The notes: generated by a model not told the origin, from the letters alone. Counted from the first letter of the stretch, positions 22,638-32,191 are shown. The stretch is 64,000 nucleotides of DNA from Burkholderia cepacia (GCF_001039005.1 NZ_LDWR01000059.1:1-64000); one strand, 5' to 3'. A program made the numbers and translations.

Positions 22638-23996
22638 TCAATGCCCGAGCGACTCGATCTTGCCGGCAGGCTGCGCGACGCCATGCGGCCGCGCCATCTG
22701 CTTGACCAACAGCGCGACGCACGCGAGCAGGCCCGCGACGGCGATCGTCGCAAACACCCCCGCGAACGAGAAGTGCCGGCGCGTCAGTTCCGCGACGAGG
22801 AACGACCCGGCGATCCCGCCGAAGCGGCCGACGCCGAGCATCCACGCGACACCGGTGCCGCGCCCCTCGGTCGGATAGAACGCGGCGGCAAGCGCCGGCA
22901 TCGACGATTGCGCGGTGTTCATCAGCACGCCGGCCACGAACACGACCAGCACGAGCAGCCCCACGTTGCCGGCCGCCTGCCCGATCGCATACACGCTCAC
23001 GGCGGTCAGCGCGTAGCACACGGCGATCACGCGGTTAGCGTTGAAACGGTCCATCAGCACGCCGCACAGCACGGCGCCCACGCCGCCGAGCGGGAACAGC
23101 GCCGAGATCAGCGTCGCGCTCTTCGGCGTCAGGCCGGCATCCTTCAGCAGGATCGGCATCCAGTTGATCGACGCGTAGAAGATCACGAGGCCCATGAAGT
23201 AAGCGATCCACAACATCACCGAGCCGACGATGTACGAACGCGACAGCACGACACCGAGGCCCTTGCTGCCCGTCTGCGGCGCGGCTTCGGTCATCGCGAA
23301 CGAGCCGGCATTCAGCGCGTCGCGCGAGATGCGCGCGAGCGTCGCGCGGATCTTGTCGACCGTCTGGCCGCTCGCGACCATGAAGCGCACCGATTCCGGC
23401 ATCTTCAGCAGCAACAGCACGCCGAGCAGCAGCGGCGTCACGCCGCCGAGCATCAGCACGCTGCGCCAGCCGAAATGCGGAATCATCCACGCGGCCAGGA
23501 AACCGCCGAACGCGGCGCCGAGCGGAAAGCCGCAGAACATCAGGTTGATCACGGTCGCGCGGCGCTTGTCTGGGCAGAACTCGCCCATCATCGTGACCGC
23601 GTTCGGCATCGCCGCGCCCAGCCCGACGCCGGTGACGAAGCGCAGGATCGTCAGGTGCCCGATGGTGGTGGAGAAGGCGGACACGAAACACGCGACGCCG
23701 AACAGGAACACCGAGCCGAGCAGCAGCGAGCGGCGCCCGAGCCGGTCGGACAGCGGGCCCGACACGAGCGCGCCGCACGCAAGGCCGAACAACGCGGCGC
23801 TCAGCACGGGTGCGAGATCGGGCTTGGTGAGGTTCCATTCGCCGAGCAGCGACGGCGCGATGAAGCCGATCGCGGCGGTATCGAAGCCGTCGAGCAGCAC
23901 GATCACGAAACACATGAGGAACACGAGCCACTGAAAGCCGCCGAACGGCTGCTCGTTGATGAAGGTCTGGACATCGACCACGGGTGCGCGATTCAT
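22638..23996 (-). CDS. pcaK: 4-Hydroxybenzoate/protocatechuate transporter, AAHS family MFS
   Basis: A 452-residue, 12-helix major facilitator. DGFDTAAIGF (36-45) in the first helix is the aromatic acid:H+ symporter signature, and DRLGRRS follows helix 2. It should import 4-hydroxybenzoate or protocatechuate by proton symport. It is the last gene of the pca cluster, 164 bp after pcaC, which supports the PcaK assignment over other AAHS porters such as BenK. Confidence 0.88.
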   Translation of the reverse strand: MNRAPVVDVQTFINEQPFGGFQWLVFLMCFVIVLLDGFDTAAIGFIAPSLLGEWNLTKPDLAPVLSAALFGLACGALVSGPLSDRLGRRSLLLGSVFLFGVACFVSAFSTTIGHLTILRFVTGVGLGAAMPNAVTMMGEFCPDKRRATVINLMFCGFPLGAAFGGFLAAWMIPHFGWRSVLMLGGVTPLLLGVLLLLKMPESVRFMVASGQTVDKIRATLARISRDALNAGSFAMTEAAPQTGSKGLGVVLSRSYIVGSVMLWIAYFMGLVIFYASINWMPILLKDAGLTPKSATLISALFPLGGVGAVLCGVLMDRFNANRVIAVCYALTAVSVYAIGQAAGNVGLLVLVVFVAGVLMNTAQSSMPALAAAFYPTEGRGTGVAWMLGVGRFGGIAGSFLVAELTRRHFSFAGVFATIAVAGLLACVALLVKQMARPHGVAQPAGKIESLGH

Positions 23997-24160
23997 CGCG
24001 AGTCTCCTAGATGTATATAACGCGACCTCGAAGCCGCGCTTTTCCTTGTTCGCGCACCGGCCATCCGGTGCGCCGCGCGCCGATACTCTGCCGGCGCGTT
24101 ATTGCATCGTCGACGGCCCGCCGACATCAGCGGGCCGCGCGATCGGGTTACCGCCGGTGT

Positions 24161-24547
24161 TTAACCGGCCTCGTCCTGTTCCTTGAAGATCTTGTCCGCG
24201 AGATGGAACGCGGAATTCGCAGCCGGCACGCCGCAATAGATCGCGGTCTGCAGCAGCACTTCCTTGATCTCGTCGCGCGTCACGCCGTTGTTGCGCGCGG
24301 CGCGCAGATGCAGCGCCAGTTCCTCGCCGCGGTTCAGCGCCACCATCATCGCGATGGTCAGCAGGCTGCGCGTATGGCGCGGCAGGCCGTCGCGCGTCCA
24401 GATCTCGCCCCATGCATAGCGCGTGATCAGGCTCTGGAATTCGTCGGTCACCTCGGTGCGGTTCGCGAGCGAACGGTCGACGTGCGCGTCGCCGAGCACA
24501 GCGCGACGCACCTTCATCCCTGCTTCATAACGTTCCTGGTCGTCCAT
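24161..24547 (-). CDS. pcaC: 4-Carboxymuconolactone decarboxylase
   Basis: A 128-residue AhpD-fold enzyme that decarboxylates gamma-carboxymuconolactone to 3-oxoadipate enol-lactone in the protocatechuate branch. Full length for PcaC, with YAWGEIWTRDGLPRHTRSLL, the catalytic-loop Glu region (NRGEELALH) and IKEVLLQTAIYCGVPAA. It follows pcaD by 10 bp in one operon. Confidence 0.92.
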   Translation of the reverse strand: MDDQERYEAGMKVRRAVLGDAHVDRSLANRTEVTDEFQSLITRYAWGEIWTRDGLPRHTRSLLTIAMMVALNRGEELALHLRAARNNGVTRDEIKEVLLQTAIYCGVPAANSAFHLADKIFKEQDEAG

Positions 24548-24557
24548 CGCAGTAGCC

Positions 24558-25343
24558 TCACGCGGTCAGGAAATCGAGCAGCGCGCGGTTGAAGCCGCCG
24601 GTGCACTCGATGTTCGAAATATGCGCGGCATCGAATTCGATGTGAAGCGCACCGGGAATCGCGGCCGCGAGCGCGCGCCCCTGGTCGGGCGGCGTCGACA
24701 TGTCCTTCGCGCCGGTCACGACGAGCACCGGCAGCGTGATGCCCTTCACTTCGTCGCGCAGGTCGGCCGCGTTCAGCGCGTCGCAGTTCGCTGCATAACC
24801 GTCCTTGTCGGTATGCACGAAGGTGTCGCGGATCGCGTCGAACAGGCGCGGCTCGCGTTCGACGAACGCGTCGGTGAACCAGCGCGGCAGCACGGCGTCG
24901 GCGAGCGCGGCCATCCCTTCGGCACGCGCCTTCTGCGCACGCGGCGCCCACACTTCCGGCGAACCGATCTTTGCGGCGGTGTTCGACAGCACCGCGCGAA
25001 CGATGCGCGACGGGTAGCGCGCGGCCAGCGCGGCGCCGGTCAGCCCGCCCATCGAGATCCCGCAGAAATGCGCGCGCGCGATGCCGACGTGGTCGAGCAG
25101 GCCGATCACATCGCCGGCGAGCTGCTCGATCGTGTACGAACCGGCCGGCGCGTCGGAATGACCGTGGCCGCGCGTGTCGTAGCGCAGGATGTTGAAGTGC
25201 TGCGTGAGCGGACGGATCTGCGGCGCCCACATCTGCAGGTCGGCACCGAGCGAGTTCGAGAAGACGAGCCACGGCGCGTCGTCACGCGCGGCACGGTCGA
25301 TCCGGTAATGCAGTTTCACGCCGTTGACAGTGGCGAAAGGCAT
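24558..25343 (-). CDS. pcaD: 3-Oxoadipate enol-lactonase
   Basis: A 261-residue alpha/beta hydrolase that opens 3-oxoadipate enol-lactone to 3-oxoadipate. The nucleophile elbow CGISMGG gives Ser97; the acid is in TGAKDMSTPP and the base in DAAHISNIE. The start at 25343 overlaps the pcaB stop by one base (TGATG), so the two are translationally coupled. It lies between pcaB and pcaC as expected. Confidence 0.92.
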   Translation of the reverse strand: MPFATVNGVKLHYRIDRAARDDAPWLVFSNSLGADLQMWAPQIRPLTQHFNILRYDTRGHGHSDAPAGSYTIEQLAGDVIGLLDHVGIARAHFCGISMGGLTGAALAARYPSRIVRAVLSNTAAKIGSPEVWAPRAQKARAEGMAALADAVLPRWFTDAFVEREPRLFDAIRDTFVHTDKDGYAANCDALNAADLRDEVKGITLPVLVVTGAKDMSTPPDQGRALAAAIPGALHIEFDAAHISNIECTGGFNRALLDFLTA

Positions 25344-26716
25344 CAATGTTCTCCTGGTTGGGTCGTGCCCGCATGCAGCGCGAGCACGGCGTCGACATAG
25401 GCCTGCGCCTCGCCGACGTAATGTGCGGGATCGAGCAGCCGCGCGAGCACGTCGCGCGACAGGTGCGCCGAGACGGTCGCATCGGCGGCGAGCACGTCGA
25501 ACAGCGTTGCGCCGGTACGCACGGCTTCCTTCGACGCGTGCTCGACGACGTGATGCGCATCGAGCCGGCCGATCCGGTCGCCGAGCGCGAGCATCACGGC
25601 TTCGCCGAGGATCAGCCCGTGCGTCAGGTCGAGGTTCGCGGCAAGGCGTTCGGTATTGACGTCGAGCCCCGCGACGATCTGCGCGATCTGCGCGAGCGCG
25701 CCGCCCGTCAGGCGCGCGAGGTCGGGCAGCGCCTCCCATTCGGCCTGCCAGCCGCCGAGCGCGCGCTCGTGCTCCTGGACCATCCCCGCGAACACGGTCG
25801 CGACGAGGTTCGGCGCGCGCACGGCGGCGGTCAGCACGGCCGCGCAGCCGACCGGGTTGCGCTTGTGCGGCATCGTCGACGAACCGCCCTTGCCGGCAGC
25901 GGCCGGTTCGCCGAGCTCGCCGACTTCGGTCTGCATTTGCAGCGACACGTCGCGCGCGATCTTGCCAAGCGTGCCGATCAGCATGCCGAAGCAAGACGCG
26001 GCTTCCGCGATGCGGTCGCGCTGCGTATGCCACGGCACGGCCGGCGCCGCGAGCCGCAGGTCGGCCGCGAGCGCGGCCGTCACGCCGCGCGCGTGCTCGC
26101 GCAGGCTTGCGAGCGTGCCGGCCGCGCCGCCGAATTGCAGCACCAGCACGCGCGTGCGCAATTCGGCGAAGCGCGCGCGATGGCGCAGCAGTGCATCGAG
26201 CCATTGGGCGAATTTCAGGCCGAGCGTGATCGGCAGCGCCTGCTGCAGCCAGGTGCGGCCGATCATCGGCGTCGCGCGATGCGTGCGCGCGAGCGCCGCG
26301 AGCGATGCGCACACTTCGTCGAGCATCGGCTCGAGCACATCGAGCGTGTCGCGCAGCTGCAGCACGGTGGCCGTATCGATGATGTCCTGGCTCGTCGCGC
26401 CCCAGTGCACGAACTTCGCGGCCTCGGGGTCGTCGGCCTTCACTTGCGCGGTGAGCTGCTTGACGAGCGGAATCGCGAGATTGCCGCCGAGCGCCGCACC
26501 GTGCGCGAGCGCATCGGCGTCGAGCCGGCCGGCGTCGCACGCGCGTTCGATCGGCGCGACCGCGGCGGCGGGAATCACCTGCTGCGCGGCGAGCGCGCGC
26601 GCGAGTGCGGCCTCGACGTCGAGCATCCGCTGGATCGTCGCGCGGGGCGACCAGATCCGGTTGAGCGGCTCGGTGCCGCAGATGAGGGAGGTCAGGCGGG
26701 CGCTGTCTTCGAACAT
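25343..26716 (-). CDS. pcaB: 3-Carboxy-cis,cis-muconate cycloisomerase
   Basis: A 457-residue member of the fumarase/aspartase superfamily that lactonises 3-carboxymuconate to gamma-carboxymuconolactone. The superfamily signature GSSTMPHKRNP lies near residue 280, with HWGATSQDIIDTA near residue 105 forming part of the shared active site. It starts 88 bp after pcaJ and ends inside the pcaD start. Confidence 0.93.
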   Translation of the reverse strand: MFEDSARLTSLICGTEPLNRIWSPRATIQRMLDVEAALARALAAQQVIPAAAVAPIERACDAGRLDADALAHGAALGGNLAIPLVKQLTAQVKADDPEAAKFVHWGATSQDIIDTATVLQLRDTLDVLEPMLDEVCASLAALARTHRATPMIGRTWLQQALPITLGLKFAQWLDALLRHRARFAELRTRVLVLQFGGAAGTLASLREHARGVTAALAADLRLAAPAVPWHTQRDRIAEAASCFGMLIGTLGKIARDVSLQMQTEVGELGEPAAAGKGGSSTMPHKRNPVGCAAVLTAAVRAPNLVATVFAGMVQEHERALGGWQAEWEALPDLARLTGGALAQIAQIVAGLDVNTERLAANLDLTHGLILGEAVMLALGDRIGRLDAHHVVEHASKEAVRTGATLFDVLAADATVSAHLSRDVLARLLDPAHYVGEAQAYVDAVLALHAGTTQPGEH

Positions 26717-26804
26717 GGCATCAGATGAGGGAAACGGCGTGCGCCTATTGTCTACCCAAGCGTGCCGGCATGCGCACGAACGCGCGCGCCGGCACGCCTC
26801 CGGT

Positions 26805-27461
26805 TCAGGCAGCGGCCTTTTGCGTCGCGTCGATCAGCGGCACGCCGGTCAGCTTCTGCAGTTCGTCGAACGACAGGTCGGTGAAGATCTCGCTCACCGC
26901 GAGGCCGTCGGCCGTCACGTCGAGCACGGCGAGATCCGTGTAGATGCGGCTCACGCATTGCACGCCGGTGACCGGATACGAGCACTGCGCGACGATCTTG
27001 CTTTCGCCCTGCTTCGTCAGGTGCTCCATCATCACGAACACCTGCTTCGCGCCGATCGCGAGATCCATCGCGCCGCCGACGGCCGGAATCGCATCGGGCG
27101 CGCCGGTATGCCAGTTCGCGAGATCGCCGTTCGCGGACACCTGGAACGCGCCGAGCACGCAGTAGTCGAGGTGGCCGCCGCGCATCATCGCGAACGAATC
27201 GGAATGGTGGAAATACGCGCCGCCCGTGAGCAGCGTCACGTGCTGCTTGCCGGCGTTGATCAGTTCGTCGTCTTCGTCGCCGGGCGCGGGCGCGGGGCCC
27301 ATGCCGAGCAGCCCGTTCTCGCTGTGCAGGAAGATTTCCTTGCTCGGGTCGAGGTGGTTCGCCACCAGCGTTGGCACGCCGATGCCGAGGTTCACGTACG
27401 CGCCTTCGGGGATGTCCTGGGCGACGCGCTTGGCCATTTCATCGCGGGTCAGTCGTTTCAT
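26805..27461 (-). CDS. pcaJ: 3-Oxoadipate CoA-transferase subunit B
   Basis: A 218-residue beta subunit of succinyl-CoA:3-oxoadipate CoA-transferase, which activates 3-oxoadipate with CoA from succinyl-CoA. The SENGLLGMGP motif carries the catalytic Glu48 that forms the enzyme-CoA thioester. It lies 12 bp after pcaI and works as its heteromeric partner. Confidence 0.93.
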   Translation of the reverse strand: MKRLTRDEMAKRVAQDIPEGAYVNLGIGVPTLVANHLDPSKEIFLHSENGLLGMGPAPAPGDEDDELINAGKQHVTLLTGGAYFHHSDSFAMMRGGHLDYCVLGAFQVSANGDLANWHTGAPDAIPAVGGAMDLAIGAKQVFVMMEHLTKQGESKIVAQCSYPVTGVQCVSRIYTDLAVLDVTADGLAVSEIFTDLSFDELQKLTGVPLIDATQKAAA

Positions 27462-27473
27462 CTGGATATCTCC

Positions 27474-28193
27474 TTAAGCCGCGGCGTGCGACGAAGCATG
27501 TTCGGCGGCCAGCTCGGCCGCGTGCGCGGCCTGCGGCACCTCGACGATGCGCTGGACGAAAATGCCCGGCGTCACGATGTGTTCCGGGTTCAGCCCGCCG
27601 AGCGGCACGACTTCCGACACCTGAACGATCGCGACCTTCGCGGCGCTGGCCATGATCGGCCCGAAGTTGCGCGCGGTCTTGCGATACACGAGATTGCCCC
27701 AGCGATCGCCCTTGTACGCTTTCACGAGCGCGAAATCGGCGTGGATCGGCGTTTCGAACACGTACTGCTTGCCATCGATCACGCGCGTTTCCTTGCCTTC
27801 CGCGAGCTTGGTGCCGAAACCCGTCGGCGTGAAGAAACCGCCGATGCCGGCGCCCGCCGCGCGGATACGCTCCGCGAGGTTGCCCTGCGGCACGAGCTCC
27901 AGCTCGATCTCGCCCGCGCGGTACAGCGCGTCGAACACCTGCGAGTCGCTCTGGCGCGGGAACGAGCAGATGATCTTGCGCACCTGCTTCGCCTTGAGCA
28001 GCGCCGCCAGGCCCGTCTCGCCGTTGCCCGCGTTGTTGTTGACGATCGTCAGGTCGCGCGCGCCCTGTTCGATCAGCGCGTCAATCAGCTCGGACGGCAT
28101 GCCGGCCGTGCCGAAGCCGCCGATCATGATTGTCGCGCCATCGTGGACGTCGGCAACCGCCGACTGAAGCGATTCGAAAATCTTGTTGACCAT
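27474..28193 (-). CDS. pcaI: 3-Oxoadipate CoA-transferase subunit A
   Basis: A 239-residue alpha subunit of the same CoA-transferase. It has the glycine-rich IMIGGFGTAGMPSELI segment near residues 20-35 and GGFFTPTGFGTKLAEGKE near 120, both typical of SCOT-type alpha chains. First gene of the pcaIJBDCK operon; the operator-like inverted repeat lies 100-135 bp upstream. Confidence 0.93.
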   Translation of the reverse strand: MVNKIFESLQSAVADVHDGATIMIGGFGTAGMPSELIDALIEQGARDLTIVNNNAGNGETGLAALLKAKQVRKIICSFPRQSDSQVFDALYRAGEIELELVPQGNLAERIRAAGAGIGGFFTPTGFGTKLAEGKETRVIDGKQYVFETPIHADFALVKAYKGDRWGNLVYRKTARNFGPIMASAAKVAIVQVSEVVPLGGLNPEHIVTPGIFVQRIVEVPQAAHAAELAAEHASSHAAA

Positions 28194-28292
28194 GTCTCTT
28201 CCTGATACGAACCCGCGGCACGATGCGCGGCCTGTCGAGGGGACACGCGCGTTTCGCGTGCCGCGCCGGGGCCGATCTCGACTCCGGTATTT

Positions 28293-28326
28293 GTTCGCTA
28301 TTCGAACCTAGATTCGATTAGCGAAC
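28293..28326. promoter_or_regulatory. PcaR-like operator upstream of pcaI
   Basis: GTTCGCTA (28293-28300) and TAGCGAAC (28319-28326) form an inverted repeat. The left part, GTTCGCTATTCGAAC, is itself a dyad resembling the 15-bp sites of IclR-type PcaR/PobR activators. It lies between pobA and pcaI, so an IclR-type activator encoded elsewhere probably drives the pca operon with 3-oxoadipate as inducer. Confidence 0.5.
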
Positions 28327-28336
28327 GATGGGCCGA

Positions 28337-29569
28337 TCATAGAGTCGTGCACAGCGCGTTGTCAAGGCGGGTTGCCTCGGGGGCCGTCGCGTCGTCGAAC
28401 GGCAACCCGACGTAGTTTTCGGCGAGCGACTGCGCGGCGGCCCGCGAGCGCGTCACATATTTCAGCTCGGCAAACTTCAGGCGATTGACGAACGGCGAGT
28501 CCTCCGGCGACGCATGCAGCATGTTCGTCATGAAGTACGAGAAGTGTTCGGCGCGCCATACGCGTTCGAGGCAGGTCGCCGAATACGTATCGAGCGGCGT
28601 CGTGTCGCCCGTCCGGTAACGCGCGCCGAGCGCGCGGGACAGCGCGCGGACGTCGGCGACCGCGAGGTTCATCCCCTTCGCGCCGGTCGGCGGCACGATG
28701 TGCGCGGCGTCGCCGGCGAGGAACAGCCGGCCGTGCTGCATCGTCTCCGACACGAAGCTGCGCATCGGCGTCACGCTTTTCTGCGTGATCCGGCCCTCGG
28801 TCGGCGTCCAGCCCGTGTCGTTCGAGAAGCGCGTGTGCAATTCGTCCCAGATCCGCGTGTCGGACCATTCGGCGAGGTCCTCGTCGGGCTTGCACTGCAG
28901 ATAGAGGCGCGTGACCGTCGGCGAGCGCATCGAGAACAGCGCGAAGCCGTTGTCGTGATGCGCGTAGACGAGTTCGTCGAGCGACGGCGCCGCGTCGGCG
29001 AGGATGCCGAGCCACGCGAACGGATAGACGCGCTCGAACGTGTTCAGCCGCTCGGCCGGGATCGTCTGGCGCGCGATGCCGTGGAAGCCGTCGCAGCCGG
29101 CGATGTAGTCGCAGTCGATGCGGTCCGCGCGGCCGTCCGCATGCTTGAACGTGACGAACGGGTGCTCGCCCTCGACGTCGTGCAGCGTGACGTCGCTGAC
29201 TTCGAAGTGCATCGCGTGGCCATGCTCGACACCAGCCGCGATCAGGTCGCGCACGACTTCATGCTGGCTGTAGACAGTGATCGCGCGCCCGCCGGTGAGC
29301 GCGGACAGGTCGATGCGGTGGCGCTGGCCCGAGAACAGCAGCTCGATGCCGTGATGTTCGAGCCCTTCGCGGCGCATCCGGTCGCCGAGGCCGGCTTCGT
29401 TCAGCGTGTCGACCGTGCCCTGCTCCAGCACGCCGGCGCGGATGCGGTTCTCGCAGTATTCGCGCGAACGCGCTTCGACGAGGATGGAATCGACGCCTTG
29501 CAGGCGCAGCAAATGGGAAAGCAGAAGGCCGGACGGACCGGCGCCGATGATCGCGACTTGGGTGCGCAT
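28337..29569 (-). CDS. pobA: 4-Hydroxybenzoate 3-monooxygenase
   Basis: A 410-residue class A flavoprotein hydroxylase converting 4-hydroxybenzoate to protocatechuate with NADPH and O2. GAGPSGLLLSHLL (9-21) binds FAD ADP, and GDAAHIVPPTGAKGMNLA closes the FAD site. The ATG at 29569 (GGAG upstream) is preferred because the FAD motif then sits at residue 9. It lies upstream of the pca genes on the same strand, but a putative operator separates them. A LysR gene is divergent. Confidence 0.93.
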   Translation of the reverse strand: MRTQVAIIGAGPSGLLLSHLLRLQGVDSILVEARSREYCENRIRAGVLEQGTVDTLNEAGLGDRMRREGLEHHGIELLFSGQRHRIDLSALTGGRAITVYSQHEVVRDLIAAGVEHGHAMHFEVSDVTLHDVEGEHPFVTFKHADGRADRIDCDYIAGCDGFHGIARQTIPAERLNTFERVYPFAWLGILADAAPSLDELVYAHHDNGFALFSMRSPTVTRLYLQCKPDEDLAEWSDTRIWDELHTRFSNDTGWTPTEGRITQKSVTPMRSFVSETMQHGRLFLAGDAAHIVPPTGAKGMNLAVADVRALSRALGARYRTGDTTPLDTYSATCLERVWRAEHFSYFMTNMLHASPEDSPFVNRLKFAELKYVTRSRAAAQSLAENYVGLPFDDATAPEATRLDNALCTTL

Positions 29570-29685
29570 TGTTCGTCTCCAGAACATTAATTCGAATCGT
29601 GGAACACATTTGAGCGCTTTCCCGACTATGCGGCAACGCGATTCAGGAGATATGTTGTATACGTTTTAGAGATATTGGCCCGGTG

Positions 29686-30612
29686 ATGGACACGCTCGAT
29701 CTGAACCTCATTCCGTACCTCGTCGCGCTCGACGACACGCGCAACGTGAGCCGCGCCGGCGACCTGCTCGGCGTGAGCCAGCCGCGCGTGAGCACGGCGC
29801 TCGGCCGCCTGCGCGAGTATTTCGGCGATCCGCTGTTCGTGCGCACGTCGCGCGGGATGGAGCCGACGCCGCGCGCGCTCGCGCTGCTGCCGGCCGCACG
29901 CGACGCGCTCGCGCAAATCGAGCGCGGCCTCGTCGCGCCGCACGACTTCGATCCGGCCGCGAGCACGCATACGTTCTCGATCGCGCTGTCGGACGTCGGC
30001 GAGATCGTGTTCCTGCCGAAGCTGCTGCAGGCGTTCGCGACGCGCGCGCCGCACGCGAACCTGCGCTCGGTCTCGCTCGCGCACGACGAAGTCGGGCGCG
30101 GCCTCGAAGCCGGCTCGATCGATCTCGCGGTCGGCTACTTCCCCGACCTCGACGGCAACAACTTCTTCCAGCAACGGTTGTTCACGCACCGGTTCGTCTG
30201 CCTGATGCGGCGCGGCCATCCGTTCGAACAGGCGCCGCCGTTTACGGTCGAGCAGTTCCTCACCTGCGGGCACGCGGTGGTACGCGCCGAAGGCCGCAGC
30301 CAGGAGGTGCTCGAGAAATATCTCGCGAAGCAGCGCATGCAGCGCCGCGCGGTGCTCGAGACGCCGCACTTCATGAGCCTGCCGTTCATCCTGAGCCGCA
30401 CCGACCTGATCGCGACGGTGCCGCATGCGATCGGCTATGCGTATGCGGCCGAGCACGCGTTCATCGTGCCCGTCGAGCCGCCGCTCACGCTGCCGCGCTT
30501 CGACCTGAAGCAGCACTGGCATCGCAAGTACCACAACGATCCGCGCACCGCGTGGCTGCGCGGCGTCGTCGCGTCGCTGTTCAACGACGAACAGGACGAA
30601 TGGCCGAAGTGA
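29686..30612 (+). CDS. LysR-family regulator, probable activator of pobA
   Basis: A 308-residue LysR-type regulator: winged HTH at about 4-62 (ALDDTRNVSRAGDLLGVSQP) and a periplasmic-binding-like effector domain. ATG at 29686 is chosen over a GTG one codon earlier. Divergent to pobA across about 115 bp containing an AT-rich stretch with a T-N11-A-like site near 29650-29670, so it likely controls pobA in response to 4-hydroxybenzoate. AraC- and IclR-type PobR proteins do this elsewhere, so the LysR type here differs. Confidence 0.82.
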   Translation: MDTLDLNLIPYLVALDDTRNVSRAGDLLGVSQPRVSTALGRLREYFGDPLFVRTSRGMEPTPRALALLPAARDALAQIERGLVAPHDFDPAASTHTFSIALSDVGEIVFLPKLLQAFATRAPHANLRSVSLAHDEVGRGLEAGSIDLAVGYFPDLDGNNFFQQRLFTHRFVCLMRRGHPFEQAPPFTVEQFLTCGHAVVRAEGRSQEVLEKYLAKQRMQRRAVLETPHFMSLPFILSRTDLIATVPHAIGYAYAAEHAFIVPVEPPLTLPRFDLKQHWHRKYHNDPRTAWLRGVVASLFNDEQDEWPK

Positions 30613-30715
30613 GTGCCAGGGCCTAGCCTGTTTGCGCTGGCACGCACGACCCGCGAAAGCATGAAACAATTGCCGGATATCGGCCGCCCCGGGCGGCCTT
30701 CGATGGAGCCACTAC

Positions 30716-31345
30716 ATGGGTAAAAAATCCGCGCGGCCCGAGCCGGCCGCGTCCCGACCGAGCCGTGAAGAAGCGGAAGACGCCGTGCGCGTGCTGTTGC
30801 GCTGGGCCGGCGACGACCCCGCACGCGAAGGCCTGCTCGACACGCCCGCCCGCGTCGTGCGCGCGTACGAGCAGTTCTTCGCCGGTTATGCGCTGGAGCC
30901 GCGCGACATCCTCGCGCGCACGTTCAGCGAAGTCGACGGCTACGACGAGATGATCGTGCTGAAGGACATCCGCTTCGAGAGCTACTGCGAGCATCACATG
31001 GTGCCGATCATCGGCCGCGCGCACGTCGCGTATCTGCCGAACCATCGCGTGGTCGGCATCTCGAAGCTCGCGCGCCTCGTCGACGCGTTCGCGAAGCGCC
31101 TGCAGATCCAGGAAAAGATGACCGTGCAGATCGCCGATACGCTGTTCGACGTACTGCAGCCGAAGGGCGTCGGCGTGATCCTCGAAGCCGCGCACCAGTG
31201 CATCTCGACGCGCGGCGTACACAAGCCGGGCGTCGAGATGGTCACGTCGCGCATGCTCGGCACGTTCCGCACCGATCCGTCGACGCGGCGCGAATTCCTG
31301 TCGATCGTCGCCAATCCTTCTTCAGTCAACCTGACGAATACGTAA
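30716..31345 (+). CDS. folE: GTP cyclohydrolase I
   Basis: A 209-residue enzyme making 7,8-dihydroneopterin triphosphate from GTP, the first step of tetrahydrofolate and pterin synthesis. Zinc ligands C91 and H94 in SYCEHH and C162 in HQCISTRG are intact, as is the VGISKLARLVD helix. Its stop overlaps the next start (TAATG). The N-terminal 15 residues are a variable basic tail. Confidence 0.95.
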   Translation: MGKKSARPEPAASRPSREEAEDAVRVLLRWAGDDPAREGLLDTPARVVRAYEQFFAGYALEPRDILARTFSEVDGYDEMIVLKDIRFESYCEHHMVPIIGRAHVAYLPNHRVVGISKLARLVDAFAKRLQIQEKMTVQIADTLFDVLQPKGVGVILEAAHQCISTRGVHKPGVEMVTSRMLGTFRTDPSTRREFLSIVANPSSVNLTNT

Positions 31346-32148
31346 TGGAGTCGACGAAGCAAACGGCGCACGCGCCCGTCGTGCTCGTGACCGGTGCCGC
31401 ACGCCGGGCCGGGCGCGCGTTCGCCGAGTATTTCGCCGCGCACGGTTATCGCACCGCGGTGCACTACGACCGTTCGGCCGATGCCGCGCAGGCGGCGGCC
31501 CGCGCGATCGCCGAACGCGGGCACGAGTCGATCGCGCTGCACGCCGACCTGTCGGATGCCGCGCAGATCACCGCGCTGATCGACCAGGTCTATGCGCGCT
31601 TCGGGCGCCTCGACGTGCTCGTCAACAACGCGTCGGTGTTCTGGCAGGACCACTTCCCGAGCTTCGACCTCGCAGCGTTCGACCAGGCGTGGGCGGTCAA
31701 CTGCCGTGCGCCGATCCTGCTCACGCGCGCGTTCTACGAACGGGCCCGCGCGGCCGGCACGCAGGGCGTCGTCGTGAACGTGGTCGACCAGAAGATCAAG
31801 GAAAATTTTCACCGCGATCATTTCAGCTACACGGTCGCGAAAGCCGCGCTCGGCAACCTCACGCAGATGCTCGCGCTGTCGTCGGCACCCGTGCTGCGCG
31901 TGAACGCGGTATTCCCGGGGCTGATGCTGCCGAGCGACGACCAGACGCAGGCCGACTTCGAACACGCGAGCCGTGCATCGACGCCGCTCGCGCGCATCGC
32001 GGGCCCCGACGACGTCGCGAGCGCGATCCTGCTGCTGACGGGCAATGCATACAACGGCGTCGATTTCGTCGTCGATGCGGGGCAGAACCTGATCCGCGTC
32101 GACCAGGACGTGCTGTACAAGCACCGCTCGCCCGCCGGTAAGCACTGA
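31345..32148 (+). CDS. folM: FolM/PTR1-like pteridine reductase (SDR)
   Basis: A 267-residue short-chain reductase with the pteridine-reductase cofactor motif TGAARRAG (16-23) that favours NADPH, NNAS after strand 4, and SYTVAK holding the catalytic Tyr and Lys. Likely reduces dihydromonapterin or dihydrofolate. Translational overlap with folE supports a pterin role. Substrate preference between dihydrofolate and dihydromonapterin is not visible. Confidence 0.85.
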   Translation: MESTKQTAHAPVVLVTGAARRAGRAFAEYFAAHGYRTAVHYDRSADAAQAAARAIAERGHESIALHADLSDAAQITALIDQVYARFGRLDVLVNNASVFWQDHFPSFDLAAFDQAWAVNCRAPILLTRAFYERARAAGTQGVVVNVVDQKIKENFHRDHFSYTVAKAALGNLTQMLALSSAPVLRVNAVFPGLMLPSDDQTQADFEHASRASTPLARIAGPDDVASAILLLTGNAYNGVDFVVDAGQNLIRVDQDVLYKHRSPAGKH

Positions 32149-32155
32149 CGCGCGC

Positions 32156-32191
32156 GCCGTGGCGGCCGTGCGCCGTGCACCACGCCACGGC
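32156..32191. terminator. Hairpin between folM and the serine acetyltransferase gene
   Basis: GCCGTGGCG (32156-32164) and CGCCACGGC (32183-32191) form a 9-bp stem with an 18-nt loop and TTTA on the right. It sits between convergent genes. Confidence 0.5.
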
